Assembly (NCBI RefSeq): GCF_014654725.1
Contig: NZ_JACVZV010000002.1
Span: 42,859-106,858, forward strand
DNA from: Vulcanococcus sp. Clear-D1
GTDB taxonomy: Bacteria > Cyanobacteriota > Cyanobacteriia > PCC-6307 > Cyanobiaceae
Direction: 5' to 3'
DNA: 64,000 bases
The notes under the pieces are model-generated. The model was not told where the DNA came from, did not search any database, and saw only the letters and a program-made list of their open reading frames with translations. Made by a program: the position numbers and the translations under genes. Each line of letters begins with the position of its first letter. Positions within the stretch are counted from its first letter, which is position 1. Positions 1 to 8,454 of the stretch are shown here, in pieces.

Positions 1-19
1 CGCTCGTTCGCGCTGCCCT

Positions 20-667
20 TCAGTGTGCAGCCCGGCGCCAGAGGCCGAGCCATTCGTTGTCACGAGGTTGGTTGTCGGGGCCAGGGGCGGAATTGGTGGC
101 GGGGAACCACAACTCCTGGCTGAAACCAGCCGCCGTGAAGTCAGCCACCAGCTGGTCGGCATCGCTGCCGTAGGGCGGTCCGCCCGGGCGGCGATGGCAC
201 CAGAACAGCCCAAGCAACCAGCCTTCGGGCTGCAGCAGCCTGGCGACAGTGCTGCGGTAGGCCTGGCGTAGGGCCGGATCGATGGCGCAATAACAGGTGT
301 GCTCGAGCACGCCATCGCAACTGGCAGAGCCAAGACCAGCCGCGTCCAGCGCCTCCGCATCGAGCAGATCCGCCTGCACCCAGGTCAGGCGCCCGGCCTG
401 TTCACCATGGAGACGGCGGGCTTCCCGCACAGCTTCAGCGCTGAAATCCAGCCCCACCACCTCAAAGCCCAGCGAAGCCAACAGCGCTGCCTCGTGGCCG
501 CGGCCGCAGCCAGGCACCAGCACCCGCCCCGGCGGCTGCGGTGCCTGGGCCTGCTCCTTCAGAAAGCGTGCAAGTGGCGGCGCCGGCGCACCGAGCTCCC
601 AGCGATCCGTGCCGTCGAGGTAGCGCTGATCCCACCAGGAACCGGTATCGGGCACAGGAGACGTCAT
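20..667 (-). CDS. TPMT-like SAM-dependent methyltransferase
   Basis: This is a 215-residue class I methyltransferase. The N-terminus carries a WWDQRY segment and a WELGAPAPPL segment, as in the thiopurine S-methyltransferase-like family. The SAM-binding motif I is VPGCGRGHEAALLASLGF at about residue 51, followed by the acidic loop GLDFS. Length fits the family. No membrane segment or signal peptide is seen. It overlaps the end of the upstream K+ channel gene by 4 bases (ATGA), so the two are probably co-translated. The substrate cannot be read from sequence; in bacteria such enzymes methylate thiols, halides, selenium or tellurium compounds. The family call is firm, the substrate open. Confidence 0.85.
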   Translation of the reverse strand: MTSPVPDTGSWWDQRYLDGTDRWELGAPAPPLARFLKEQAQAPQPPGRVLVPGCGRGHEAALLASLGFEVVGLDFSAEAVREARRLHGEQAGRLTWVQADLLDAEALDAAGLGSASCDGVLEHTCYCAIDPALRQAYRSTVARLLQPEGWLLGLFWCHRRPGGPPYGSDADQLVADFTAAGFSQELWFPATNSAPGPDNQPRDNEWLGLWRRAAH

Positions 668-1575
668 GACGCGACAGCAGAAAGCGAGCAGGGGCGCGTG
701 CGATCAAACGCTGCCCAATCGATCTGGGTTGTATCGCCCTGATGCTCGAGCATGTCGACAAAGCAGCGGCCAAAGACGATCTGCTCCACCGGCCAGCTAG
801 CCCGGGCATGAACCGGCCGCTCGAGGGTTTCATCAATACCGGAGAAGGCCACCACCAGTTCTGCATTGAGCTCGCGCAACTGATCCGGGCCCATTCCATG
901 CAGCGGACTGCTGGCATCGATGCGATGCATGGCCGTCCAGATCAACAAAAACGCAATGCCTTGATCACGCTCCAGAGCCAACGGCTTCAGACGGCGCATG
1001 CGATGACCCTCGACGCTCACCTCATCCACCGAGAGGAACACCCGCAGGCGAGCCTCCAACAATCCGTTGCGGCGCTCATTGGCCAAGCGAAACGCCAACG
1101 TTGGCGAGCCGTTGTAGGTGTGAATCACTGCCAGGTGGGAGAAGCGAATCCGCGCCGTACTCCGGGAAAACCGCGCGAAGGCCAAACCGGTGGTGAGGGC
1201 GATGAACAGCAACCCACTGAGGGATTCCGCCGTCACCACGAGATGGGCATAAAGGCTCACTGGGTGCAGAACGCCATAGCCAATGGAGCCGAGGGTTTGC
1301 ACACTGAAGAAGAAGGCCTCAGCAAAGCTGAGGGCTTCTCCCGTTGCACCACCGATCCCTGCAGGATCCAGCGAGTACAACCCCGCAAACAGCAGATTGA
1401 TCGCCAGGTAGACCAGCGCCACCGTGACGAGGAAGGCCGGCCAGGACATAGCCAGCGCCAAGAGGTAAGGCTCACGCCAGTGCCGCAGCCAGCCGCCGCG
1501 ACGATCCATCGAGACCAAGAGACCGGATCGGCGACGCAACCTCTGGACCGATCGATCTGGCGAGGGCGGTTTCAT
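664..1575 (-). CDS. Inward-rectifier (Kir-type) potassium channel
   Basis: The protein has the Kir layout: an N-terminal slide-helix region, TM1 (LALAMSWPAFLVTVALVYLAINLLF), a pore loop with the filter TLGSIGYG followed by VLHPVS, TM2 (LVVTAESLSGLLFIALTTGLAFARFSR), and a cytoplasmic beta-rich domain of about 170 residues (ARIRFSHLAVI..., LAFRLANERRN...). The GYG of the K+ filter is intact. The residue after it is Val rather than the usual Asp. An ATG at 1575 was chosen. An in-frame TTG at 1638 would add 21 residues and has no better ribosome site. It overlaps the methyltransferase downstream by 4 bases. The role is passive K+ flux across the plasma membrane. Confidence 0.85.
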   Translation of the reverse strand: MKPPSPDRSVQRLRRRSGLLVSMDRRGGWLRHWREPYLLALAMSWPAFLVTVALVYLAINLLFAGLYSLDPAGIGGATGEALSFAEAFFFSVQTLGSIGYGVLHPVSLYAHLVVTAESLSGLLFIALTTGLAFARFSRSTARIRFSHLAVIHTYNGSPTLAFRLANERRNGLLEARLRVFLSVDEVSVEGHRMRRLKPLALERDQGIAFLLIWTAMHRIDASSPLHGMGPDQLRELNAELVVAFSGIDETLERPVHARASWPVEQIVFGRCFVDMLEHQGDTTQIDWAAFDRTRPCSLSAVAS

Positions 1576-1728
1576 CCGAGCCAACACCCAGGAGCTAGCG
1601 CCATTGCGCCTTTCCACATCGTATTCAGTGACGCGCAAACCACGCAGCGGCGATGACCCAAGAGCATGGCCCTGCCATCCTGAAACTGGGATGGCTTGAC
1701 GGTCGGCGGCTCATCGCGATCGAGGCGC

Positions 1729-2355
1729 TCAGTCGATGAGTGCGCCCTCCAGCTGAGCATCTTGCAATTGGGTATCCCGAAGATCGCATCCGCGCAGATC
1801 AGCCTCCCTGAGATCACATCCGCCCAGATTGGCTCCGTAGAGGCAACTGTCCTTCAAAATGGCGGCATGCAGATTGGCCCCCTGAAGCAGTGCAAAGCTC
1901 AGATCTGCTCCAGAAAAATCAGCGTGACCGAGGTCGGTGAGTTGATCCAGGCCTGAGCGGAAGTCGGCCTCGACAAGCCGAGCACCCTGCCAGCGACTCC
2001 CGGCAGCCACCACACCGCGTAGACAACACCTGTGCATCAGCGCAAGGCTGAAATTGGCCCCCTGGAGCCGTGATCCCGACAGGTCAGCTTCATGCCAAAA
2101 CGACGAAGACGCATCAAGTTCAGAAAGGTCGGCGCCCCAGATCAATGCTTGCTGAAAGCAACACCCACGCGCCTGCGCTCTTCGAAACGTTGCATGGCCA
2201 AAGCGGGCCTCTTTGAAGCAGCTTCCATCCAGGTTGCATCCGGACAGATCGAGGTCCAGACCATCGATCTCCCCAAGCTTCAGAGAGCGAAGATCCTTGC
2301 GTCCAGCCGCTAACGCCTCATACAGCTGAACAAGGTCACTGGGCTGCGGTTCCAT
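1729..2355 (-). CDS. Pentapeptide-repeat protein
   Basis: From about residue 30 to the C-terminus the 208-residue protein repeats the A(D/N)LXX pattern (LSGCNLDGSCF, ADLSELDA, ADLSGSRLQGANF, ADFSGADLSFALLQGANL, ADLRGCDLRDTQL). Such repeats fold as a right-handed quadrilateral beta-helix. The N-terminal 30 residues (LVQLYEALAAGRKDLRSLKLGEIDGLDL) form a short cap. Many Cys and Phe fill the inner face. It follows the ArsR regulator with a TAATG stop-start overlap, so the two form one operon. The cellular role of most cyanobacterial pentapeptide proteins is unknown, and nothing here narrows it. Confidence 0.88.
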   Translation of the reverse strand: MEPQPSDLVQLYEALAAGRKDLRSLKLGEIDGLDLDLSGCNLDGSCFKEARFGHATFRRAQARGCCFQQALIWGADLSELDASSSFWHEADLSGSRLQGANFSLALMHRCCLRGVVAAGSRWQGARLVEADFRSGLDQLTDLGHADFSGADLSFALLQGANLHAAILKDSCLYGANLGGCDLREADLRGCDLRDTQLQDAQLEGALID

Positions 2356-2660
2356 TAGAGGATTGCGGCCAGAGCGTTGAGCTGCTGACGGCGCGAGGCG
2401 AGCAACAACTTCTCGGCCTGGGCCACCAACTTGAACACGGCCTTGTCGTTCACCTCGTAAAACACCAGCGACCCCTCCGGCCGGCGCTGCACCACACCGG
2501 CAATCGTGAGCAGCTTGAGGTGCTTCGACACCAAGGCCTGACTGAGCCTGGTCTTCTCCACCACTGCCGTCACGTTGAGCGGGCCGCCCCGGAGAGCCTC
2601 AAGCACCGCCAGGCGATTGGGCTCCGAAAACACCTTGAAGTATTCAGCGAGGTGCTCCAT
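2355..2660 (-). CDS. ArsR-family winged-helix regulator
   Basis: This is a compact 101-residue ArsR-type repressor. The core reads FKVFSEPNRLAVLEALRGG, then a helix-turn-helix (LNVTAVVEKTRLSQALVSKHLKLL) and a wing (VVQRRPEGSLVFYEV). The ATG at 2660 has GGGG just upstream and puts the helix-turn-helix at the usual place. An upstream in-frame start would add 19 residues including a CC pair. With the short start there is no cysteine, so the signal is not an obvious thiol-bound metal. It is divergent from the 2786-5881 low-oxygen operon and overlaps the pentapeptide gene by one base (TAATG). Control of the divergent operon is an inference from position only. Confidence 0.8.
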   Translation of the reverse strand: MEHLAEYFKVFSEPNRLAVLEALRGGPLNVTAVVEKTRLSQALVSKHLKLLTIAGVVQRRPEGSLVFYEVNDKAVFKLVAQAEKLLLASRRQQLNALAAIL

Positions 2661-2724
2661 AGCCCCATTAGCCACGCAGCAGAAAGATAGCGCGCTCCAG
2701 CGCTCCAGGGATCTCACAGTTGCG

Positions 2725-2739
2725 TGATCTGCAGGATCA
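2725..2739. promoter_or_regulatory. Inverted repeat in the ArsR / low-oxygen operon divergent region
   Basis: TGATC-TGCAG-GATCA is a perfect inverted repeat lying between the divergent ArsR gene and the 150-aa gene. A GTTATAT stretch eight bases further on (2747-2753) could be a -10 element for the rightward operon. The repeat is short, so it may be chance. Its place fits an operator. Confidence 0.3.
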
Positions 2740-2785
2740 TGCTGCCGTTATATGCTGAATCCGCTTCGCTTCGGAGGCCTGCTCC

Positions 2786-3238
2786 ATGGCTGTGCTGCTC
2801 GCTCAACCCATCCGCGCCAAGCCCTGGTCATGGCCGCCGGGCTGGGTCGACCAAGAGCCTTTGCTCGAACGTCAACACGACGGGCTCGAGGCCTACCTAG
2901 TTGAACTGCTCTCGATCCACGGCCCAATGCACCCTGCCTGGACTGCGGCAGAAGCTGTGGCCATTGAGCGTGGTTGCCGCTGGCTGAGCTGGGACTTGCG
3001 CCTGCAACTGCGCCTGGAGGAACGCTGGCTCTCAGCGCAGGGCTGCCTCTGCCCCGGACACCGCGGCTTGCATCGGCAAGCCGTCGAAAACACAAAAGCC
3101 GCTCTGCTCGAGACCTCCGGCGATCGCCAGGCACGCCTGCGCTGGTTGCTCGCACTGCAGAGCTGGTTCACCAACCACCGCCACGGCCCCGATGCCACGG
3201 CCTACGGCATCGCCCGCTCCAACGCTTCTGCCCGCTGA
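2786..3238 (+). CDS. Unknown protein heading the chlAII operon
   Basis: This 150-residue soluble protein is not recognised. It is rich in Trp, Leu and Arg, with a predicted helical middle (WTAAEAVAIERGCRWLSWDLRLQLRLEERW), then a short Cys/His stretch GCLCPGHRGLH (about residues 86-96) that could bind a metal or heme. The start has a good ribosome site (GGAGG about 9 bases upstream). It ends in a TGATG overlap with the acsF paralogue, so the two are translationally coupled. This supports a role in the same low-oxygen pathway, for example regulation or cofactor delivery. No signal peptide or membrane segment is seen. Confidence 0.75.
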   Translation: MAVLLAQPIRAKPWSWPPGWVDQEPLLERQHDGLEAYLVELLSIHGPMHPAWTAAEAVAIERGCRWLSWDLRLQLRLEERWLSAQGCLCPGHRGLHRQAVENTKAALLETSGDRQARLRWLLALQSWFTNHRHGPDATAYGIARSNASAR

Positions 3239-4287
3239 TGACTGCCACCTCTCCCCAGCTCACCGCTCCCCAGGCCTCGGCTGCCCCGCACCTGAGCGAA
3301 GACCTACTCACCCCGCGCTTTTACACAACCGAAATCGCCAAGGCAGCCCGCACGGATCTCGATGCGGAGCGCCCCGCCTTCGAGGCAATGCTTGGCGAAA
3401 TGGAGGCCGACTACAACCGCGACCACTTCGATCGCAAGGCGCCCCTGGATCGCGTGCGCGACCTCGCCCCCGAGCAAAAAGAAGCCTATGAAAGCTATCT
3501 GGTGCGCTCCTGCGTGTCGGAGTTTTCGGGATTCCTGCTCTTCAAAGAACTCTCCCGCCAGCTCAAGCTCGCCAAACGGCCTGAGCTCAGCCGCCTGTTC
3601 AACCTGATGGCACGCGATGAAGCTCGCCACGCGGGCTTTCTGAATCGAGCCCTAGTGGCCGAGGGCATTGTGATCGATTTGCCGTCCCTCAGTGGCAAAC
3701 GGCCGGTGACCTGGTTCCCGTTGAATTGGGTGCTCTATTCGGTATATCTATCCGAAAAGATTGGCTACTGGCGCTACATCCTGATCGATCGCCATCTCAA
3801 GGCCAATCCCGAGAACGCCTTCGCACCGCTGTTCGATTTCTTTGAGCCCTGGTGTCAAGACGAGAACCGCCACGGCGACATCTTCAACATGCTGATCCGC
3901 TGCTGGCCCGGCCTCAACAGCGGGCTGCGCGGCCGGTTGCTCAGCCGCTTCTTCCTCTGGAGCGTGTTTCTCACCCACAGCCTCACGGTGTGTGAGCGCG
4001 GCAACTTTTATCGCCTTCTCGGCATGGATCCCGACCGTTTTGATGCGGAGGTGATGCGCCAGACAAACCGCACGGCCCGCCGCGCCTTTCCGGTGGTGTA
4101 TCAGCTAACGCCCACCTATTTCGAGCTGCGCGATCAGTTGGTCGACACCTTCCGAGGGATGAAGGCCTGCCAGGCGCAACCCATGCGCCAACTCGGGCTG
4201 AAGCTGCACTTCGCCAGCCTGCTGCTGCGCCAGTTCCTGCAGCCGATGGAGCGTTCCGATGCCCCGCTGGCTGAGGTATCGGCATGA
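3238..4287 (+). CDS. acsF: Mg-protoporphyrin IX monomethyl ester oxidative cyclase (low-O2 paralogue)
   Basis: The 349-residue protein is AcsF/ChlA, the di-iron enzyme that makes the isocyclic ring of chlorophyll. The start FYTTEIAKAARTDLDAERPAFEAMLGEMEADYNRDHF is typical, and the iron-binding regions include ESYLVRSCVSEFSGFLLFKEL, ARDEARHAGFLNRAL and ENRHGDIFNML. The ATG at 3238 overlaps the upstream stop (TGATG); upstream in-frame sequence belongs to the neighbouring gene. Cyanobacteria often carry two copies, and the one next to ho2 and hemN (chlAII) is known to work under low oxygen. The neighbours here (heme oxygenase, HemN, desaturase, D1') point to that copy. Confidence 0.93.
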   Translation: MTATSPQLTAPQASAAPHLSEDLLTPRFYTTEIAKAARTDLDAERPAFEAMLGEMEADYNRDHFDRKAPLDRVRDLAPEQKEAYESYLVRSCVSEFSGFLLFKELSRQLKLAKRPELSRLFNLMARDEARHAGFLNRALVAEGIVIDLPSLSGKRPVTWFPLNWVLYSVYLSEKIGYWRYILIDRHLKANPENAFAPLFDFFEPWCQDENRHGDIFNMLIRCWPGLNSGLRGRLLSRFFLWSVFLTHSLTVCERGNFYRLLGMDPDRFDAEVMRQTNRTARRAFPVVYQLTPTYFELRDQLVDTFRGMKACQAQPMRQLGLKLHFASLLLRQFLQPMERSDAPLAEVSA

Positions 4288-5165
4288 CCACCCTCTGGAG
4301 CATGCCGCCGCTGAGGAGAGGCATCAGCGTGAGCCCCCGCCGCCAGCGGCGCCGCTGGGGCACCACCGTGTTCATGGTGGTGATTCACGCCCTCGCCCTG
4401 GTGGCGTTGTTGCCCCGCTTCTGGAGCTGGGAGGCGATCGGCACGCTGTTGGTGCTCTATTGGCTCACCGCCTGTGTAGGGGTCACGCTCGGTTACCACC
4501 GCCTCCTGGCCCATGGCGCCTTCACGGTGCCCCGCTGGCTGGAGGCGCTGATCACCACCTGCGGCACCCTCAGCTGCCAGCACGGCCCGATCGACTGGGT
4601 GGGGCTGCACCGCCACCACCATCTCCATTCCGACGATCCGGCCGACCACCACAACAGCCATCTCGGTTTCTGGTGGAGCCACTTCGGCTGGATGCTGCGG
4701 GATGTGCCGGCCCAGCGCTACGTGCACCAGCTCACGCCCGACATGCAACGTGTGCCCTACTACCGCTGGCTGAACCGCAACTTTCTGCTACTGCAGCTGC
4801 CGCTGGCGGCACTGCTCTACGCCCTAGGCGGCTGGCCCCTGGTGCTGTGGGGCATTCCGCTGCGGCTCGTGCTTGTGTACCACGTCACCTGGCTGGTGAA
4901 TTCCGCCACCCATCGATGGGGCTATGTCAGCCATGCCAGCGGCGATGGCTCCCGCAACAACTGGTGGGTGGCGCTGCTCACCTTCGGCGAGGGTTGGCAT
5001 AACAACCATCACGCCTATCCCAGCAGCGCCCGCATGGGGTTCCGCTGGTGGGAGGTCGACCTCACCTGGCAGCACATCCGCCTGCTGCATCGCCTCGGCC
5101 TGGCGCGCCGGATCCGCCTGGCCCCGGTGCTGGTGACCCGAGCCGCTGCAGGCTCGCCCTCCTGA
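4284..5165 (+). CDS. desC: Acyl-lipid / acyl-CoA delta-9 desaturase (DesC type)
   Basis: This 293-residue membrane desaturase has the three histidine boxes HRLLAH (about residue 73), HRHHH (about 110) and HNNHH (about 239) that bind the di-iron centre. They are separated by hydrophobic pairs such as FMVVIHALALVALL and LLVLYWLTACVGVTLGY. It introduces the first double bond into C16/C18 acyl chains. Its ATG overlaps the stop of acsF (ATGA), so it belongs to the same operon. Known chlAII-ho2-hemN-desC operons in other cyanobacteria have the same set, in a different order. Confidence 0.92.
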   Translation: MTTLWSMPPLRRGISVSPRRQRRRWGTTVFMVVIHALALVALLPRFWSWEAIGTLLVLYWLTACVGVTLGYHRLLAHGAFTVPRWLEALITTCGTLSCQHGPIDWVGLHRHHHLHSDDPADHHNSHLGFWWSHFGWMLRDVPAQRYVHQLTPDMQRVPYYRWLNRNFLLLQLPLAALLYALGGWPLVLWGIPLRLVLVYHVTWLVNSATHRWGYVSHASGDGSRNNWWVALLTFGEGWHNNHHAYPSSARMGFRWWEVDLTWQHIRLLHRLGLARRIRLAPVLVTRAAAGSPS

Positions 5166-5185
5166 TCCGCACCCCTTCCACTGTG

Positions 5186-5881
5186 ATGACCACACCATCC
5201 ACAACACAGCTCGACATCACCTCTTCCGCCTACCGCAACGCCTACAGCCGCATCAACGGCATGGTGGTTGTGGGAGAAGGTCTGGCTGACCGGCACTTCC
5301 GCCTCCTCGCCAGGGCCATTCCGGAAGACCAGCAGGAGCTGGAGAGGCTGGCGGCCATGGAGGGCCGCCACGCCAGCGATTTCGTGGGCTGCGGCCGCAA
5401 TCTTGGGGTGAAGCCCGATGTGGGGCTAGCCCGGCAGCTCTTCGCGCCCCTGCACGCCCTGTTTCTGGAGCGCGACCGCGCGGGCGATCTGGCCGGCTGC
5501 CTGGTGATCTAGGGGCTGGTGGTGGAGTGCTTCGCCGTGGCGGCCTACAGCCACTATCTCCCCGTGGCCGATGCCTATGCGGCACCGATCACCGCGGCTG
5601 TGATCGCGGATGAAGGCGAACACCTCGGCTATGCCGAGCGCTGGCTGCGGGAGCGCTTTGCCGCCGTGGAAACGTCTGCTGCCGCGATCGCGAAGCGGGC
5701 TCTGCCGATCACCCTCAGCATCCTGCAGAGCCTCGCCGCCGACCTCCAGGCGATCGGCATGGATCCGATCGAGCTGCTGGCCAGCTTCAGTGAGCTCTTC
5801 CAGCAGGCGCTGGAAACGGTTGGTTTCGAGCCGCCTGCGGCCCGGCGGATTCTGGCCGGGGCCGCGGCGGCCATGGTCTGA
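5186..5881 (+). pseudogene. Aldehyde-deformylating oxygenase paralogue with an internal TAG
   Basis: The frame reads as a full-length ADO (231 codons), but codon 109 is TAG (5510-5512) where ADOs have Gln in the motif CLVIQALIIECFA. Everything else is intact. The six di-iron ligands fall at the family spacing: Glu31, Glu59, His62, then after the stop Glu114, Glu143 and His146. A single C-to-T change explains the stop. A GTG at 5519 lies just after the TAG, but a restart there would give only half the four-helix fold. ADO converts fatty aldehydes to alkanes. Its place 20 bases after desC, inside a low-oxygen operon, suggests a paralogue beside a main copy elsewhere. It could be a fresh pseudogene, a sequencing error or a readthrough gene. 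Confidence 0.85.
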
Positions 5882-5888
5882 GCGACGC

Positions 5889-6258
5889 TCAGCCGACGTT
5901 GGCCAACGGCACAGGAGCGGGAAGCTGCAGCGCCTCATCCATCAGCCAGGCGCTGCTCAGGCTGATGGGCTGCAACTGCCCCCCCGAAGCGCAACTGCAA
6001 CCACTCCGCCGCTCGCGGTTCACGGATCGCCAGAGCCTCGTTGCTGCCCGCGCTGAGCTCCAAACCGCAAAACCGGAGCTCGGCCAGGCGCTCCGGCGAC
6101 AGATACCAGAGGCCGCCGCTGCCATCGCCGAGATGGCGGCGGCGTTCCTGCATCAATTCGCGCAGCTGACCATCACCGCTGAGCTGGCGACTGGGGGCCA
6201 GCAACAGCTGCACATCAAGCTGCGACTGAAACGGCTGAGAAGCGAAGGGATGAGCCAT
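5889..6258 (-). pseudogene. Unknown small protein, frameshifted at a 7-G run
   Basis: Two minus-strand frames join into one plausible protein of about 122 residues. The first starts at an ATG at 6258 (MAHPFASQPFQSQLDVQLLL) and runs well until LQLRFGG. There seven C on the + strand (5979-5985) shift the frame. With one base fewer the reading continues as QLQPISLSSAWLMDEALQL and ends at 5889. Without this the product gets an unrelated tail ending at 5935. The family is not recognised. It is divergent from the heme oxygenase gene. A homopolymer error in sequencing is as likely as a true mutation. Confidence 0.6.
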
Positions 6259-6300
6259 CGGCGCGGTTACAACGAAATTACAACCAGAGAACTGTGTAAC

Positions 6301-6317
6301 AACAGTAGCGTTATAAC
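6301..6317 (+). promoter_or_regulatory. Putative ho2-hemN promoter element
   Basis: AACAGTAG followed by CG and TTATAA lies about 40 bases before the heme oxygenase start. A related element, AACGGTAG then TGTAG and TTATAG, precedes psbA (8950-8968). TTATAA could be the -10 hexamer. No good -35 is seen 17 bases upstream, which would suit an activator-dependent promoter. Confidence 0.4.
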
Positions 6318-6355
6318 GTTGGCTTAGTTCGCACCGCGGTGCCGCGGTTGCATCC

Positions 6356-7048
6356 ATGCTTGATTCCACAGCTCAGCTGCCTTCGATTTCCGACCACGCC
6401 GGCCCCGCCGACGCCCAGCTGCGCAAGGGCTTCGGCCCGCGGGTGCGCAAGCTGCATGCCCGCATCGGTAAGGCCCATCACCAGGCGGAGGGCATGGTCT
6501 TCTCCCGGGCCCTGCTCAACGGCCAGGCTTCGCCCCGCCAGTTGGCCGCCTTGATGCGCGCCCTGGCACCGGCCTACGCCCTGCTGGAGCAGGCAGGACC
6601 AGAGCTGGCCTCCGCCCTTGGAGCCCGCTCGATTCCCTGGGCAGCGCTGGAGCGCACCACCGCTCTGCAACACGATCTAGCCGCGCTCTCCACGGTGGAG
6701 GCCACACCCCCATCCGCGGCCGCTGCGATCTGGCTGGAGCAGCTCCGGCTACTGGCCCGCCAGGATCCCCACCGCTTTATGGCCCATGTGTATGTGCGCT
6801 ACGGCGGCGACCTCTCCGGCGGCCAGCAGCTGGGGGAGCAGGCCAACGCCATCCTGCGCAGCCACGAGCGACCGGCCCTGAACTTCTGGGCCTTTGACCA
6901 GGATCGCTCCACCCTCAAGCATCAACTTCACGACGGCTTCGAGGAGATGGACCTCTCCGCAGAAGAAGAGGAGGAGCTGCTGGAGGAAGCCGTTCTGGCC
7001 TTCCACACCACCCAGCGCTTGCTGGCTGAGCTGGCCCAGCTGGGCTGA
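6356..7048 (+). CDS. ho2: Heme oxygenase (low-O2 type, HO2)
   Basis: The 230-residue soluble enzyme opens heme to biliverdin IX-alpha, the first step of phycobilin synthesis. The proximal histidine lies in KAHHQAEG (His41), and the family signature is FMAHVYVRYGGDLSGGQ. Length fits. It is followed after 44 bases by hemN, as in the known chlAII-ho2-hemN arrangement, and it is divergent from the frameshifted gene at 5889-6258. Compared with the main HO1 the N-terminal part is diverged (for example IPWAALERTTALQHDL), which fits a second isoform. The isoform name is inferred from context. Confidence 0.88.
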   Translation: MLDSTAQLPSISDHAGPADAQLRKGFGPRVRKLHARIGKAHHQAEGMVFSRALLNGQASPRQLAALMRALAPAYALLEQAGPELASALGARSIPWAALERTTALQHDLAALSTVEATPPSAAAAIWLEQLRLLARQDPHRFMAHVYVRYGGDLSGGQQLGEQANAILRSHERPALNFWAFDQDRSTLKHQLHDGFEEMDLSAEEEEELLEEAVLAFHTTQRLLAELAQLG

Positions 7049-7092
7049 ACCGCCTGCGCCATTGATTCCCACGCCCACCCTCCACCTCTGCC

Positions 7093-8454
7093 ATGCCTGC
7101 TGCCGCCACCACCAGCCTCAGCCCGATCGAGCTGCTGCTCAAATACGACAAGCCGGTTCCCCGTTACACCAGCTACCCCACGGCGGCAGCCTTCACCCCG
7201 GCGGTGGGGGATGCGGAGCTGCGGGCGCAGTTGGCTCAGCCCACCACGGCGCCGTTGTCGCTGTATGTGCATGTGCCCTTCTGCCGCCATGCCTGCTGGT
7301 ATTGCGGCTGCAACCGCATCACCACGCAGCTGGGCTCGAAGGTGGTGGAGCCGTATCTGGCGGCCTTGGCCAAGGAACTGGAGCTGATCAGCGCGGCGAT
7401 GCCACAGCGGCGGCGCCTGGCCCAGCTGCATTGGGGCGGTGGCACGCCCAACTATCTCAATGCCGACGAAACGCGGCAGCTCTGGCAACTGATCGAGCGC
7501 CATTTCGATCTGGAGCCGGATCTGGAGGCCTCGATTGAGGTGAATCCCGAATTCCTCAGCCGTGATGCGGCCCTGCAGCTGCGTGCCCTGGGCTTCAACC
7601 GCATCAGCTTCGGCATTCAAGATGCCGACCCTGAGGTGCAGAAGGCGGTGAATCGGGTGGTGCCCGCCGAGCAGCTGAGGCGGGTCATGGGTTGGCTGCG
7701 GGAGGCAGACTTCGCGAGCGTGAACGTGGATCTGATCTGCGGCCTCCCCCTGCAGACCCCCGATCGCTTCCGCACGACCCTGGAGCTGGTGCAGGAGCTA
7801 CGCCCCGATCGCATCTCGCTCTTTTCGTTTGCCTATCTGCCGGAGCAACTGCCACTGCAACGCAAGATCGCGGCTGATGATCTACCGAGCCAGCGGGAGC
7901 GGATCGTGATGCTGGAAGACGCCCAACGCCTGCTCTGCTCCGGCGGCTACGAAGCCATCGGCATGGATCACTACGCCCTGGCTGGCGACAGCCTGGCCGC
8001 CGCGGCCCGAAGCGGCCGCTTGTATCGCAATTTCCAGGGCTACACCACCGGCGGCGAGCTGGAGCTGCTGGGGGTGGGGCCCACGGCGATCAGCCAATTT
8101 CCCCACCTGTTCGCCCAGAACGAGCGTGATCTCAAGGCCTACAGCACGGCCCTGGCCGAAGGGCATCTACCCGTGGAACGAGGCTTGGTGGTGCGCGATC
8201 CGGAGGTCCTGGAGCGCCGTGAGCTGATTCGCCAGGTGATGTGCACATTCAGCCTCGAGCTTGAGCTCGAGCGCTATGCCCTCGAGTGGCAACAGCTTCA
8301 GGAGTTGGCCGGCGATGGGCTGGTGCACTTAAGTGAACACAGCGGCCGCGGGCAGGCCACGGTGACAACCGAAGGCCGCTGGCTGATCCGCACGATTGCG
8401 GCTGTGCTGGATCCAGCGCAGCGGCAACGCGCCTCGGGCTCAAGGCTGGTTTGA
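7093..8454 (+). CDS. hemN: Oxygen-independent coproporphyrinogen III oxidase
   Basis: The 453-residue radical-SAM enzyme has the HemN start VPRYTSYPTA and the Fe-S motif FCRHACWYCGC (Cys64, Cys68, Cys71, plus Cys73), the CxxxCxxCxC form of true HemN rather than HemW. HWGGGTPNYL and FNRISFGIQDADPEVQKAVNR are also canonical. It replaces oxygen-using HemF when oxygen is low. It follows heme oxygenase with a 44-base gap and most likely shares its transcript. It converges with the gene at 8440-8922, with a 15-base overlap. Confidence 0.95.
   Translation: MPAAATTSLSPIELLLKYDKPVPRYTSYPTAAAFTPAVGDAELRAQLAQPTTAPLSLYVHVPFCRHACWYCGCNRITTQLGSKVVEPYLAALAKELELISAAMPQRRRLAQLHWGGGTPNYLNADETRQLWQLIERHFDLEPDLEASIEVNPEFLSRDAALQLRALGFNRISFGIQDADPEVQKAVNRVVPAEQLRRVMGWLREADFASVNVDLICGLPLQTPDRFRTTLELVQELRPDRISLFSFAYLPEQLPLQRKIAADDLPSQRERIVMLEDAQRLLCSGGYEAIGMDHYALAGDSLAAAARSGRLYRNFQGYTTGGELELLGVGPTAISQFPHLFAQNERDLKAYSTALAEGHLPVERGLVVRDPEVLERRELIRQVMCTFSLELELERYALEWQQLQELAGDGLVHLSEHSGRGQATVTTEGRWLIRTIAAVLDPAQRQRASGSRLV

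Noticed and set aside
5519..5881. Independent gene starting at GTG after the TAG in the ADO frame
   Set aside because: It holds only half of the ADO fold and three of the six iron ligands, so it is the rest of the broken gene, not a gene of its own.
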